Shown: piece after piece, positions 1 through 6,839 of the stretch
How the letters are laid out: the number at the start of each line of letters is the position of its first letter
Position numbering within the stretch: the first letter of the stretch is position 1
Origin: Gammaproteobacteria bacterium
GTDB lineage: Bacteria > Pseudomonadota > Gammaproteobacteria > DSM-16500
DNA: 58,961 nt
Assembly: GCA_019634835.1 (NCBI GenBank)
Contig: JAHCAO010000013.1
Location: 1 to 58,961, forward strand
Direction: 5' to 3'
The notes under the pieces: generated by a model
What the model was told of the DNA's origin: nothing
Database searches by the model: none
What the model saw: only the letters and a program-made list of their open reading frames with translations
Made by a program: the position numbers and the translations under genes

Positions 1-111
1 CATTAGGAAACGATATTAGTGGTAGAGCAGCTCGTAACATCAGGTTAAATTCCGTGATATTTAAATACCTTAATGCAAAATCCATTTATTATCATTCATT
101 CGAATCAATCA

Positions 112-684
112 TTATTTGTTCCCAATTTTCTGATCGTTTCTGGCATTATCTTCTTCCTCATGGTCAGATAGATCTTCTTCAGCGTTATCTTCTTCACGAC
201 TGTCTTCATAGTCAAACTCAGAGTCCTCGTTAGCGCTATCTGGCTCACGACTATTGATGCATTCATCTTTACTTATCTCCTCCTCCTCATTCATCATTGA
301 ATCCTGGTTATCTGTTGTGAGAGAGGAGGGGGGAGCAGGAGGTGTTTCTGCAAGCGTTTTAGTAATCATCTGTTCGGAAGAGCGAGAATATTTCACAACT
401 GGTATTCGATTTTTATCATCACGATTTTTTGAGTTTTGTGAATTTTTTATTTTTTCTTCTCGTTCATTAATAATAGCAACAACAGCTCCACCAGTCAGTA
501 GACCCATGCACCCTCCAATGATGGCGCCAGCGATATTGCCTAGTCCTGGAATAAATGAACCTGCTAGGAAACCTGCTCCTGCACCAGCAATTGCAGATGC
601 TCCCACGACACCAAACTTAGCTACTAATCTTGCGAACGGGTTTTTGATGAGAAACATTGAATCTAATAATCTATTGAATGCCAT
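112..684 (-). CDS. Hypothetical glycine-zipper protein with acidic tail
   Basis: I do not recognise this 190-residue protein. Residues about 25-72 are a Gly/Ala-rich hydrophobic stretch (GAGAGFLAGSF, GAIIGGCMGLLTGG) of the glycine-zipper type, which in other proteins inserts in or packs against membranes. Residues about 75-110 are basic and polar, and the last 60 residues are strongly acidic (EEEE, DSEFDYEDSREED). The start has a strong ribosome site (GAGGAGAAG) a few bases upstream of the ATG. There is no clear cleavable signal peptide. It stands alone in an AT-rich accessory region. A membrane-active effector or small stress protein are both possible; the function is unknown. Confidence 0.6.
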   Translation of the reverse strand: MAFNRLLDSMFLIKNPFARLVAKFGVVGASAIAGAGAGFLAGSFIPGLGNIAGAIIGGCMGLLTGGAVVAIINEREEKIKNSQNSKNRDDKNRIPVVKYSRSSEQMITKTLAETPPAPPSSLTTDNQDSMMNEEEEISKDECINSREPDSANEDSEFDYEDSREEDNAEEDLSDHEEEDNARNDQKIGNK

Positions 685-1146
685 AACACTTCTCCTCGCT
701 ATTTCTATTTATCATTGTAGTGTTTCACCAAATTATCTTGGTAACTCATCGTTCGCTGATCCTAAAATTACTCATTTTTTAAAATTCATACTGAGATCAA
801 GATAATTTTCTGAAGCGTCTTAACTATATTTAATATTTAGTTAATTATAGCATCATTGTCCTGTTTATTTGAGTTTATTTGGGCAAATTGGCCTCATTAA
901 AAATGTTACCGAACGGAAGTGGAAACTTGTTAATTATGAGAAAGATACTGATGGATACTTGAAATATTATCTCCCACAAGTATCGAAAAAATCTAATGAA
1001 CAAAATATTACTATTAACTATGGGACAAAACATAAAAACTTCGCTCAAGCATTCTATGCAAGAAGTTTTAAATGTTATGGCCAATATAAATTGCCAACGT
1101 AAAGAATCAAAAATTATTAAGCAGCAAAGATACTGTCACAGTTTAA
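685..1146. other. 462-bp intergenic gap with a decayed frame and TTAA-rich promoter-like stretch
   Basis: No convincing gene. On the plus strand an open frame at 869-1102 (77 codons, TTG start, preceded in frame by a stop at 848-850 and no ATG) has protein-like composition and may be a gene remnant. At 820-844 three TTAA tetramers are spaced 10 and 11 bases apart, 136-160 bp upstream of the start of the minus-strand zipper protein. That spacing resembles the direct repeats bound by PmrA-type response regulators in Legionella and Coxiella; the link is inference. Confidence 0.3.
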
Positions 1147-2037
1147 TCAACTACTACTATTGAATTTAAAATTTTTGAGCATTTTTATAAAAATTTTAAC
1201 TTTCGGTAATAATAACTCTTTATTTGGATAAACAATGTATATAGGAGATGGTGCTAATTCATAGCTATCCAAACAGGGAATTATACTTTTTTCCACAATC
1301 TCATTTTTTACCATGAATTTGGGTAGCACACCTAGACAAGTACCCCTCAGAACCATTTGTTTAATTAGATCAAGTTGATTGGTAATTAAGCTACTATCAA
1401 GAATAATTTTATAAGTGTGATTATTTTTAATTAACTTTAGTTCATTTTTTCTTTTTTCGGAATGATAAATAGCAAAGTGATGACTGTAAAGATCAGCTGG
1501 TTCTGTAATATTTTTATATTTTTTTAAATAGGCTGGTGAAGCACAAATAATATTTTTTAAGGAATATAGCTTTTGTGCAATAAGGTTGGATGATTCTAAT
1601 TTTGCAGATCTTAATACCAAATCATACCCATCTTTAATAACATCAACCAATCGATTTTCACAATTGATATTAAATTTTATATCAGGATATCTTTCTATAA
1701 AACTTGTTAGCACTGATGGGAGTATATAGAGCCCTAAGGCAATAGGCACAGAGATTTTTAATGTTCCTACAGGATTTTGATGAAATGTATCAATTAATTG
1801 ATAACTTTTTTTTGCCTCCAATATAATCTTCTTACATTGCTTAAAGAAAATATGCCCCGCTTCAGTTAATGTTATATTTCTCGTGCTTCGCAATAATAAT
1901 TTTGTTTTTAATTCGTTTTCTAAGAAAGAAATTCTTTTACTAATAAAAGACTTCGACACATTTAATTTTTCAGCTGCTTTCGAAAAACTTTTAAAATAGA
2001 CAACATTATAAAAAATTTCCATTTCACTTAACAACAT
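1147..2037 (-). CDS. LysR-family transcriptional regulator
   Basis: The 296-residue length and layout are typical of LysR-type regulators. An N-terminal winged helix-turn-helix (residues about 1-60: SFSKAAEKLNVSKSFISKRI) is followed by a periplasmic-binding-protein-like effector domain (about 90-290) with the usual GTLKISVPIALG entry strand. It is divergent from a glutathione transferase gene 104 bp away, the classic arrangement in which the regulator controls its neighbour and itself from the shared spacer. Base composition is more AT-rich than in the core genes downstream, consistent with acquisition by transfer. The effector molecule cannot be told from sequence. Confidence 0.85.
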   Translation of the reverse strand: MLLSEMEIFYNVVYFKSFSKAAEKLNVSKSFISKRISFLENELKTKLLLRSTRNITLTEAGHIFFKQCKKIILEAKKSYQLIDTFHQNPVGTLKISVPIALGLYILPSVLTSFIERYPDIKFNINCENRLVDVIKDGYDLVLRSAKLESSNLIAQKLYSLKNIICASPAYLKKYKNITEPADLYSHHFAIYHSEKRKNELKLIKNNHTYKIILDSSLITNQLDLIKQMVLRGTCLGVLPKFMVKNEIVEKSIIPCLDSYELAPSPIYIVYPNKELLLPKVKIFIKMLKNFKFNSSS

Positions 2038-2141
2038 AATTCACCATTGTTTCTATATGTAAACACTGAGTTTTATTATAAATGATTCTCTTGTCAAAAC
2101 AAGTTCTGTACACTGCTGATAATTAATTAGGAGCGATAGCG

Positions 2142-2759
2142 ATGAAATTATATTATTCAAAAGGTGCCGCATCTCTGGCAGTTAGAATTATGATTCATGA
2201 AATGAATCTTGCTTGTACATTCGAATCTGTTGATTTGAAAACTAAGATTACTGAAACAGGCGGTGATTTTTTAAATATTACCCCTAAAGGCTATGTGCCT
2301 GCTTTGAAAGTTGATGACAAAATTATTCTCACAGAAACTGCTATTATTCTCCAGTATCTTGCAGATCAGCATCATGCTACTGCGTTCTTATCTGAACTTG
2401 GTAATGTCAATCGTTACCGTGTTCTAGAATGGACTAACTTTATTAGCACAGAATTACACAAAAGTTGTGCTGTGCTTCTTAATCCTAATATTCCTGAAGT
2501 GACCAAAGATATTCTTTTTAATACCGGTTTAAAAATGAAATTGAACATGGTGAATGATCACTTATCAAAAAATCAATATTTAGTTCAAGATCAATTTACT
2601 ATCGCAGATGGATATTTATTTACGGTATTATTTTGGTTGCCACATTTTTTGAAAATTGAGTTATCACCTTGGCACCATTTAGATGGTTACTTCCTAAAAC
2701 ACAAAAATAGAGCTTCTATTCAAACAGCCTTTCAAGAAGAAATAGCTGAGGCTATATAA
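2142..2759 (+). CDS. Glutathione S-transferase, beta-class-like
   Basis: 205-residue cytosolic glutathione transferase. The N-terminal thioredoxin-fold half (residues 1-80) carries the glutathione-binding signatures KGYVPAL and LTETAIILQYLAD; the helical C-terminal half follows. The opening MKLYYSKGAASLAVR aligns with E. coli GstA (MKLFYKPGACSLAS), but the catalytic Cys10 of the beta class is Ala here while the next Ser is kept. It may therefore bind glutathione without the usual mixed-disulfide chemistry. AGGAG lies 8 bases before the ATG. It is divergent from a LysR gene that probably regulates it. Confidence 0.88.
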   Translation: MKLYYSKGAASLAVRIMIHEMNLACTFESVDLKTKITETGGDFLNITPKGYVPALKVDDKIILTETAIILQYLADQHHATAFLSELGNVNRYRVLEWTNFISTELHKSCAVLLNPNIPEVTKDILFNTGLKMKLNMVNDHLSKNQYLVQDQFTIADGYLFTVLFWLPHFLKIELSPWHHLDGYFLKHKNRASIQTAFQEEIAEAI

Positions 2760-3149
2760 GGAAACATTTTATACCGAATTTGCTCATCGATACAGGAGTA
2801 GATCTTTTTTTAATAAAATTCTTTTAGTTATTATATTTTATAGTATTAGCTACCTTAATGATCATGCCCAACAGAATGGGTGTGCTACTGCAGGGCATAT
2901 TAGTTATACGAAAAAATATTGTGATTTACATTGGCAACCAGGTAACTGGGGCAATACAATTTATTGTAAATCCATCTATGGCTAACATCAGTTCTGTCGT
3001 TTTCCCTACATTCTCCATTGCTGCGCACCTGCATAAAAAGCAGGTCTTATGCGGTGAATAATTGAATAATAACCGCATATATTACGGCGATTAAAATTGA
3101 ATTTGCGGTGAATAACAACTATAATCTCCTTAATAGATGCGGAGATTAT
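2760..3149. other. 390-bp gap: secreted-peptide remnant and Fic upstream repeats
   Basis: At 2815-2985 (+) one frame reads as a secretion-signal-like hydrophobic run (KILLVIIFYSISYL) followed by a small Cys-containing mature part with CATAGHISYTKKYC and DLHWQPGNWGNTIYC, then TAA. No ATG/GTG/TTG exists in frame, although AGGAG sits at 2794-2798, so it looks like a broken or oddly started gene. At 3028-3046 there is a small hairpin (acctgc/gcaggt). From 3048 begin the gcggt repeats described for the Fic gene. Confidence 0.3.
3048..3115. promoter_or_regulatory. Candidate operator repeats upstream of fic
   Basis: An 8-bp inverted repeat, TATGCGGT (3048-3055) / ACCGCATA (3072-3079), is followed by a direct repeat of TGCGGTGAATAA (3050-3061 and 3104-3115). 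The last copy lies 35 bases upstream of the chosen Fic start. Such spaced repeats suit a dimeric regulator, possibly the Fic protein itself through its C-terminal winged-helix region. Binding is inference. Confidence 0.4.
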
Positions 3150-4253
3150 ATGTATATCCATGAACGAAAAGACTGGCCTCACTTTAAATGGAATCATGCA
3201 AGATTGTCTGAGCTTCTTGCTGAAGTTCGATATAGGCAGGGCCGTTTATTAGGGCGAATGGATGCGGTTGGTTTTCAATTGCGTGAAGAAGCCATGCTGG
3301 AAGCGCTCACGCAAGATGTACTAAAAACCAGTGAAATAGAAGGTGAAAAACTCGATACGCAGCAAGTGCGCTCATCCATTGCCAAAAAGTTAGGAATGGA
3401 TATTGGGCCTGCGCCACAGATTGATCGCCACGTCGATGGCATTGTCGAAATCATGCTTGATGCGACCTGTCATTTTAATGCACACTTAACACAAGAGAGG
3501 CTATTTGGCTGGCATGCAGCATTATTTCCAACTGGCAGAAGTGGTTTTCATCGTATTGCGGTGGGTGGATGGCGCACAAAGGCGAGCGGGGTAATGCAAG
3601 TGGTGTCAGGGCCCTATGGGCGTGAAAAAGTGCATTACGAAGCGCCTAGTTATAAGCGGATAAAAAATGAAATGTCAGGTTTCATTAAGTGGTTTAACAA
3701 CACCCAAGAATCTGACTTGGTCATCAAATCAGCGTTAGCACATTTTTGGTTTGTCACTATTCATCCTTTTGAAGATGGTAATGGACGAATTGCTCGAGCG
3801 ATCGCTGACATGCTATTGGCGCGTTCAGAAAAAAGTAAACAGCGTTTTTACAGTATGTCTGCGCAGATTCAGCGCGAGCGAAATGATTATTACAATGTGC
3901 TGGAAAACTGTCAGAAAGGTTCATTGGATATCACGCTGTGGATTGAATGGTTTTTGAATTGTTTGCAGCGAGCGATTATTGCATCAGATGAGATATTAAA
4001 AACAGTGCTTACAAAAGCAACTTTTTGGCGAGTGCATTCTGGAGAATCTTTTAATGAGCGCCAGCGTTTAGTCATTAATCGTTTGTTAGATGAGTTTGAA
4101 GGAAAGCTCAATTCATCTAAGTGGGCCAAATTAACCAAATGTTCTCAGGATACTGCCCTGAGAGATATCACTGATCTTTTGGAAAGGAAAATTTTATTGA
4201 AGGATGAAGCTGGTGGACGTAGTACGAGTTATCTACTAAGTTTGACAAGATAG
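3150..4253 (+). CDS. Fic-family AMP transferase with N-terminal inhibitory helix
   Basis: Fic enzymes transfer AMP (or other phosphate-containing groups) from a nucleotide to hydroxyl side chains of proteins. The canonical motif HPFEDGNGR is at residues 205-213 counted from the chosen ATG. An N-terminal inhibitory motif [ST]xxxE[GN] is present as TSEIEG (residues 60-65), so this is an auto-inhibited class II enzyme. The first 80 residues match the DUF4172-type leader common in these proteins. The C-terminal 80 residues look like a winged helix. The frame is open from a GTG at 3108, but GGAG at 3141-3144 favours the ATG at 3150 (367 residues). No antitoxin gene is adjacent. A regulatory or stress role is likely; the target is unknown. 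Confidence 0.9.
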   Translation: MYIHERKDWPHFKWNHARLSELLAEVRYRQGRLLGRMDAVGFQLREEAMLEALTQDVLKTSEIEGEKLDTQQVRSSIAKKLGMDIGPAPQIDRHVDGIVEIMLDATCHFNAHLTQERLFGWHAALFPTGRSGFHRIAVGGWRTKASGVMQVVSGPYGREKVHYEAPSYKRIKNEMSGFIKWFNNTQESDLVIKSALAHFWFVTIHPFEDGNGRIARAIADMLLARSEKSKQRFYSMSAQIQRERNDYYNVLENCQKGSLDITLWIEWFLNCLQRAIIASDEILKTVLTKATFWRVHSGESFNERQRLVINRLLDEFEGKLNSSKWAKLTKCSQDTALRDITDLLERKILLKDEAGGRSTSYLLSLTR

Positions 4254-4368
4254 CTACTTAAACCAAAATATACCCCGATTCTTTAGCGATAATCTGGTTT
4301 TTATGTTACAAAATCCCCTACACTCATCGATCTTCGAGGGCGACTTCTGTAACTATATGATTAACATA

Positions 4369-4442
4369 CGCGCCCGGAGAGATTCGAACTCCCGACCACC
4401 TGGTTCGAAGCCAGATACTCTATCCAGCTGAGCTACGGGCGC
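4369..4442 (-). tRNA. tRNA-Arg (anticodon TCG)
   Basis: The minus strand folds as a full cloverleaf: acceptor stem GCGCCCG/CGGGCGC, T-arm GGGAG-TTCGAAT-CTCTC, and anticodon loop CTTCGAA with anticodon TCG, reading CGA and probably other CGN arginine codons. The discriminator is G. No CCA is encoded, so it must be added enzymatically. It forms a cluster with a second tRNA-Arg and tRNA-Ser next to csrA, as in many gammaproteobacteria. Confidence 0.95.
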
Positions 4443-4547
4443 AACTGATGGAGAATGGTAGTGTAGTAGCTGATGATAGTCAACGAGCATTTGATAATGA
4501 GGTTAAAGATTCTTTCAACAGACTTGAATGTAATGCGTAGAATAAAT

Positions 4548-4621
4548 CGCGCCCGGAGAGATTCGAACTCCCGACCCCTTGGTTCGTAGCCAAGTACTCT
4601 ATCCAACTGAGCTACGGGCGC
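4548..4621 (-). tRNA. tRNA-Arg (anticodon ACG)
   Basis: Cloverleaf on the minus strand with the same acceptor and T arms as the neighbouring tRNA-Arg. The anticodon loop is CTACGAA with anticodon ACG, expected to be deaminated to ICG to read CGU/CGC/CGA. The two arginine tRNAs differ mainly in the anticodon arm, pointing to an old duplication. No 3' CCA is encoded. Confidence 0.95.
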
Positions 4622-4649
4622 GTTTTTAAGAATTAAACATGCCTTTTAT

Positions 4650-4739
4650 CGGAGAGGGAGGGATTCGAACCCTCGATGGAGCTTTTGGCCCCATACTCCC
4701 TTAGCAGGGGAGCGCCTTCAGCCTCTCGGCCACCTCTCC
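4650..4739 (-). tRNA. tRNA-Ser (anticodon GCT)
   Basis: A 90-nt class II tRNA on the minus strand with a long variable arm. The acceptor stem is GGAGAGG/CCTCTCC with discriminator G. The anticodon stem is CTCCC/GGGAG with loop CTGCTAA, anticodon GCT, reading AGC/AGU. It sits directly downstream of csrA, the same linkage as csrA-serV in E. coli. No CCA is encoded. Confidence 0.95.
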
Positions 4740-4799
4740 ATAGTTATTCCGTCATCAGACGGGCCGTCCCCGATACTTCATGTGTCATCCGGAACTCAT

Positions 4800-5078
4800 T
4801 TACTCTTTATTGCCTTCGCTTTTGTCAGCTTTTGGTTCTCGTTTTTTTCTGACTGGTGCGGTAGTAACAACAGGTGGGACTACTTCTTCCTGCTTAACAG
4901 GTGTAGTTGTGTTTTTTTCTTGTTGAATTCGTTGATATATTTCTTCACGATGAACCGAAACATCTTTAGGCGCATTAATGCCAATACGAACCTGGTTACC
5001 TTTAATACCAAGCACAGTGACAATCACGTCGTCACCAATGACTATCGTTTCACCCACACGTCTTGTTAAAATGAGCAT
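4800..5078 (-). CDS. csrA: Carbon storage regulator CsrA with C-terminal extension
   Basis: RNA-binding post-transcriptional regulator. Residues 1-60 are a complete CsrA/RsmA fold ([36 protein letters not shown]), including the RNA-contacting Arg44 region. The family is normally 61-70 residues. This one has about 30 extra residues rich in Pro, Lys and Glu ([23 protein letters not shown]), probably disordered. The leader reads AGGAGATGGATAATG, with GGA motifs overlapping the ribosome site, suited to CsrA autoregulation (inference). In Legionella and Coxiella CsrA controls the switch between replicative and transmissive phases. Confidence 0.95.
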   Translation of the reverse strand: MLILTRRVGETIVIGDDVIVTVLGIKGNQVRIGINAPKDVSVHREEIYQRIQQEKNTTTPVKQEEVVPPVVTTAPVRKKREPKADKSEGNKE

Positions 5079-5358
5079 TATCCATCTCCTTTTTAAAAAC
5101 TGCCTTGTTCATTTAAAACCACTTGCATTCCCCGTTTAATCCATGCAGTACAATTATTGTGTGTTCCTATGGGCGTTAAGTTATGACTCCTCAGATTATT
5201 TTAACAGGCTTCTCAAGAGGAGCGGGGAACTCACAACACTTTTTTGTTTTCTTACCCTTAGCAACTTTCAAGGTGTGCAATAGTAAACAATAAATTGCAG
5301 TTCTGCAAATAGGATTTGCATTTTTTTAGTAACTAATCTTTTTAGGGCCTCAGTATGT

Positions 5359-6606
5359 CTATTCAATAAATGTAGATTCTGCGGGTTGCTGGAGCTTATC
5401 TAGTTCGAATGCTTGATGTACGGCTCGTACCCCTCGTTCTAAATGTGATTCATCCACTACCACTGAAATTTTTATCTCAGAAGTGGTAATCATTTGAATA
5501 TTAATGCCTTCATTCCCTAACGCCTTAAACATTGTGCTGGCGACCCCTGTATGTGAACGCATGCCTATTCCTACCAGCGAAAGTTTTGCTACTTTAGGGT
5601 TGGTTTTTATAGTAACAGCACCTAGCTCAGCTGCTAATTCTTCTATAATTTTCATTGCTTTAGAATGTTCTCGACGTGGAACGGTAAAGGTAAAATCAGA
5701 TTTATTATCTATGGATGCATTTTGTGCAATCATGTCAATTTCAATGTTTGCCTGGCTGACTTTACCAAGAATGAGTCCTTCTACACCAATTTGTCGTGGA
5801 ATGCTGGATAAAGAAATGATTGCTTCTTCACGGCTAAATGCTATTCCCGAAACTAAACGTTTTTGCATCACTTTCTCCTCAAATGTCACTAGCGTGCCCA
5901 TTCCATCCGAAAAAGTGGAAAGTACGCGTATAGGCATATTATGTTTACTTGCCAACTCAACAGAACGCATTTGTAATACTTTTGCACCGAGGCTGGCCAT
6001 TTCTAGCATTTCTTCAAAGCTGATTTGCGGGATTAAACGTGCTTCAGGGATAAGATGTGGATCCGTGGTATAAACTCCATCAACATCGGTATAGATTTGG
6101 CATTCGTCTGCTTTGAGGGCAGCAGCGATAGCTACTGCTGTGGTATCGGAACCGCCACGGCCCAAAGTAGTAATATCGCCATATTGATTTACACCTTGAA
6201 ATCCAGCAACGACAACAATGTATCCTTGTTGTAATTCACGTTGTATCACATCGGTTTTGACTTCAAGAATACGGGCTTTAGTATGAATATTGTCGGTGCA
6301 TATTCCGACTTGCGGTCCTGTAAAGGATCGGGCAGGGCAATCTTTAGCGTTGAGTGCCATACTAAGAAGTGCCATGGAGATTTGTTCCCCGCTGGAGATC
6401 AATACATCGTATTCTCTAGGATCATGTTGTTGGGTTAAGGCATTGGCCAATTGTATCAGGCGGTCAGTTTCCCCATACATAGCAGATACCACTACCACGA
6501 TACTATGTCCTTCCCGCTTAGCGTGAATGACTTTTTCAGCTACATGATGAATGCGGTCAAGATTACCGACTGAGCTGCCACCATATTTTTGTACAATTAA
6601 GGCCAT
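5359..6606 (-). CDS. lysC: Aspartate kinase
   Basis: Phosphorylates L-aspartate, the first step toward lysine, threonine, methionine and diaminopimelate. 415 residues, the usual monofunctional length. The kinase domain opens with VQKYGGSSVG, and GRGGSDTTAVAIAAAL forms the aspartate/ATP site. Two ACT domains fill the C-terminal third (about 265-400) and should mediate feedback control. It lies between alaS and csrA, as in Legionella and Pseudomonas. A family A palindrome separates it from alaS. Confidence 0.95.
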   Translation of the reverse strand: MALIVQKYGGSSVGNLDRIHHVAEKVIHAKREGHSIVVVVSAMYGETDRLIQLANALTQQHDPREYDVLISSGEQISMALLSMALNAKDCPARSFTGPQVGICTDNIHTKARILEVKTDVIQRELQQGYIVVVAGFQGVNQYGDITTLGRGGSDTTAVAIAAALKADECQIYTDVDGVYTTDPHLIPEARLIPQISFEEMLEMASLGAKVLQMRSVELASKHNMPIRVLSTFSDGMGTLVTFEEKVMQKRLVSGIAFSREEAIISLSSIPRQIGVEGLILGKVSQANIEIDMIAQNASIDNKSDFTFTVPRREHSKAMKIIEELAAELGAVTIKTNPKVAKLSLVGIGMRSHTGVASTMFKALGNEGINIQMITTSEIKISVVVDESHLERGVRAVHQAFELDKLQQPAESTFIE

Positions 6607-6651
6607 AATGTTTTCTACGGTTTTTTAGAGTCTTGACGTTTCTACCATAAC

Positions 6652-6839
6652 AGTCAAATTTAGGCTGATACTTTCTAGTATAGCGTCAGCCTAAATTTGA
6701 CCTGTAGTTATAAAGCCTCGAGGTCTTGGCATAGGGTAACTCTTTTTATGCTCGCAAGCTGCACATGAAAAGAGTTACCCTATGCTACCCCTCGGAACCT
6801 ATCTCTGTATAGGCTAAACTTAGGCTGACACTTTACTAG
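6652..6839. repeat. Palindromic element family A, copy 1 (alaS-lysC)
   Basis: Long imperfect palindrome between alaS and lysC. Outer arms 6675-6701 and about 6813-6838 both carry CTAGTA..GTCAGCCTAA. An inner hairpin pairs ATAGGGTAACTCTTTT with AAAAGAGTTACCCTAT. The core (CAAAGCCTCG / CCCCTCGGA, TGCTCGCA.GCTGC) is shared with copy 2 at 40689-40865. An extra inverted arm (6652-6676) lies on the lysC side. The alaS stop codon TAG is supplied by the CTAGTA end of the element. Confidence 0.85.

Noticed and set aside
1..85. Minus-strand frame starting at ATG (83-85) and running off the left edge (MDFALRYLNITEF...), and a plus-strand frame open from base 3
   Set aside because: Each has only about 28-38 codons outside the neighbouring gene, no ribosome site, and no recognisable protein; the window edge prevents a decision.
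254..805. 183-codon plus-strand frame antisense to the zipper protein
   Set aside because: Ser/Ala/Pro-rich composition typical of the antisense of a coding strand, no ribosome site; the minus-strand gene has a strong one.
5504..6073. 189-codon frame antisense to lysC
   Set aside because: Shadow of a highly conserved gene; no start context.
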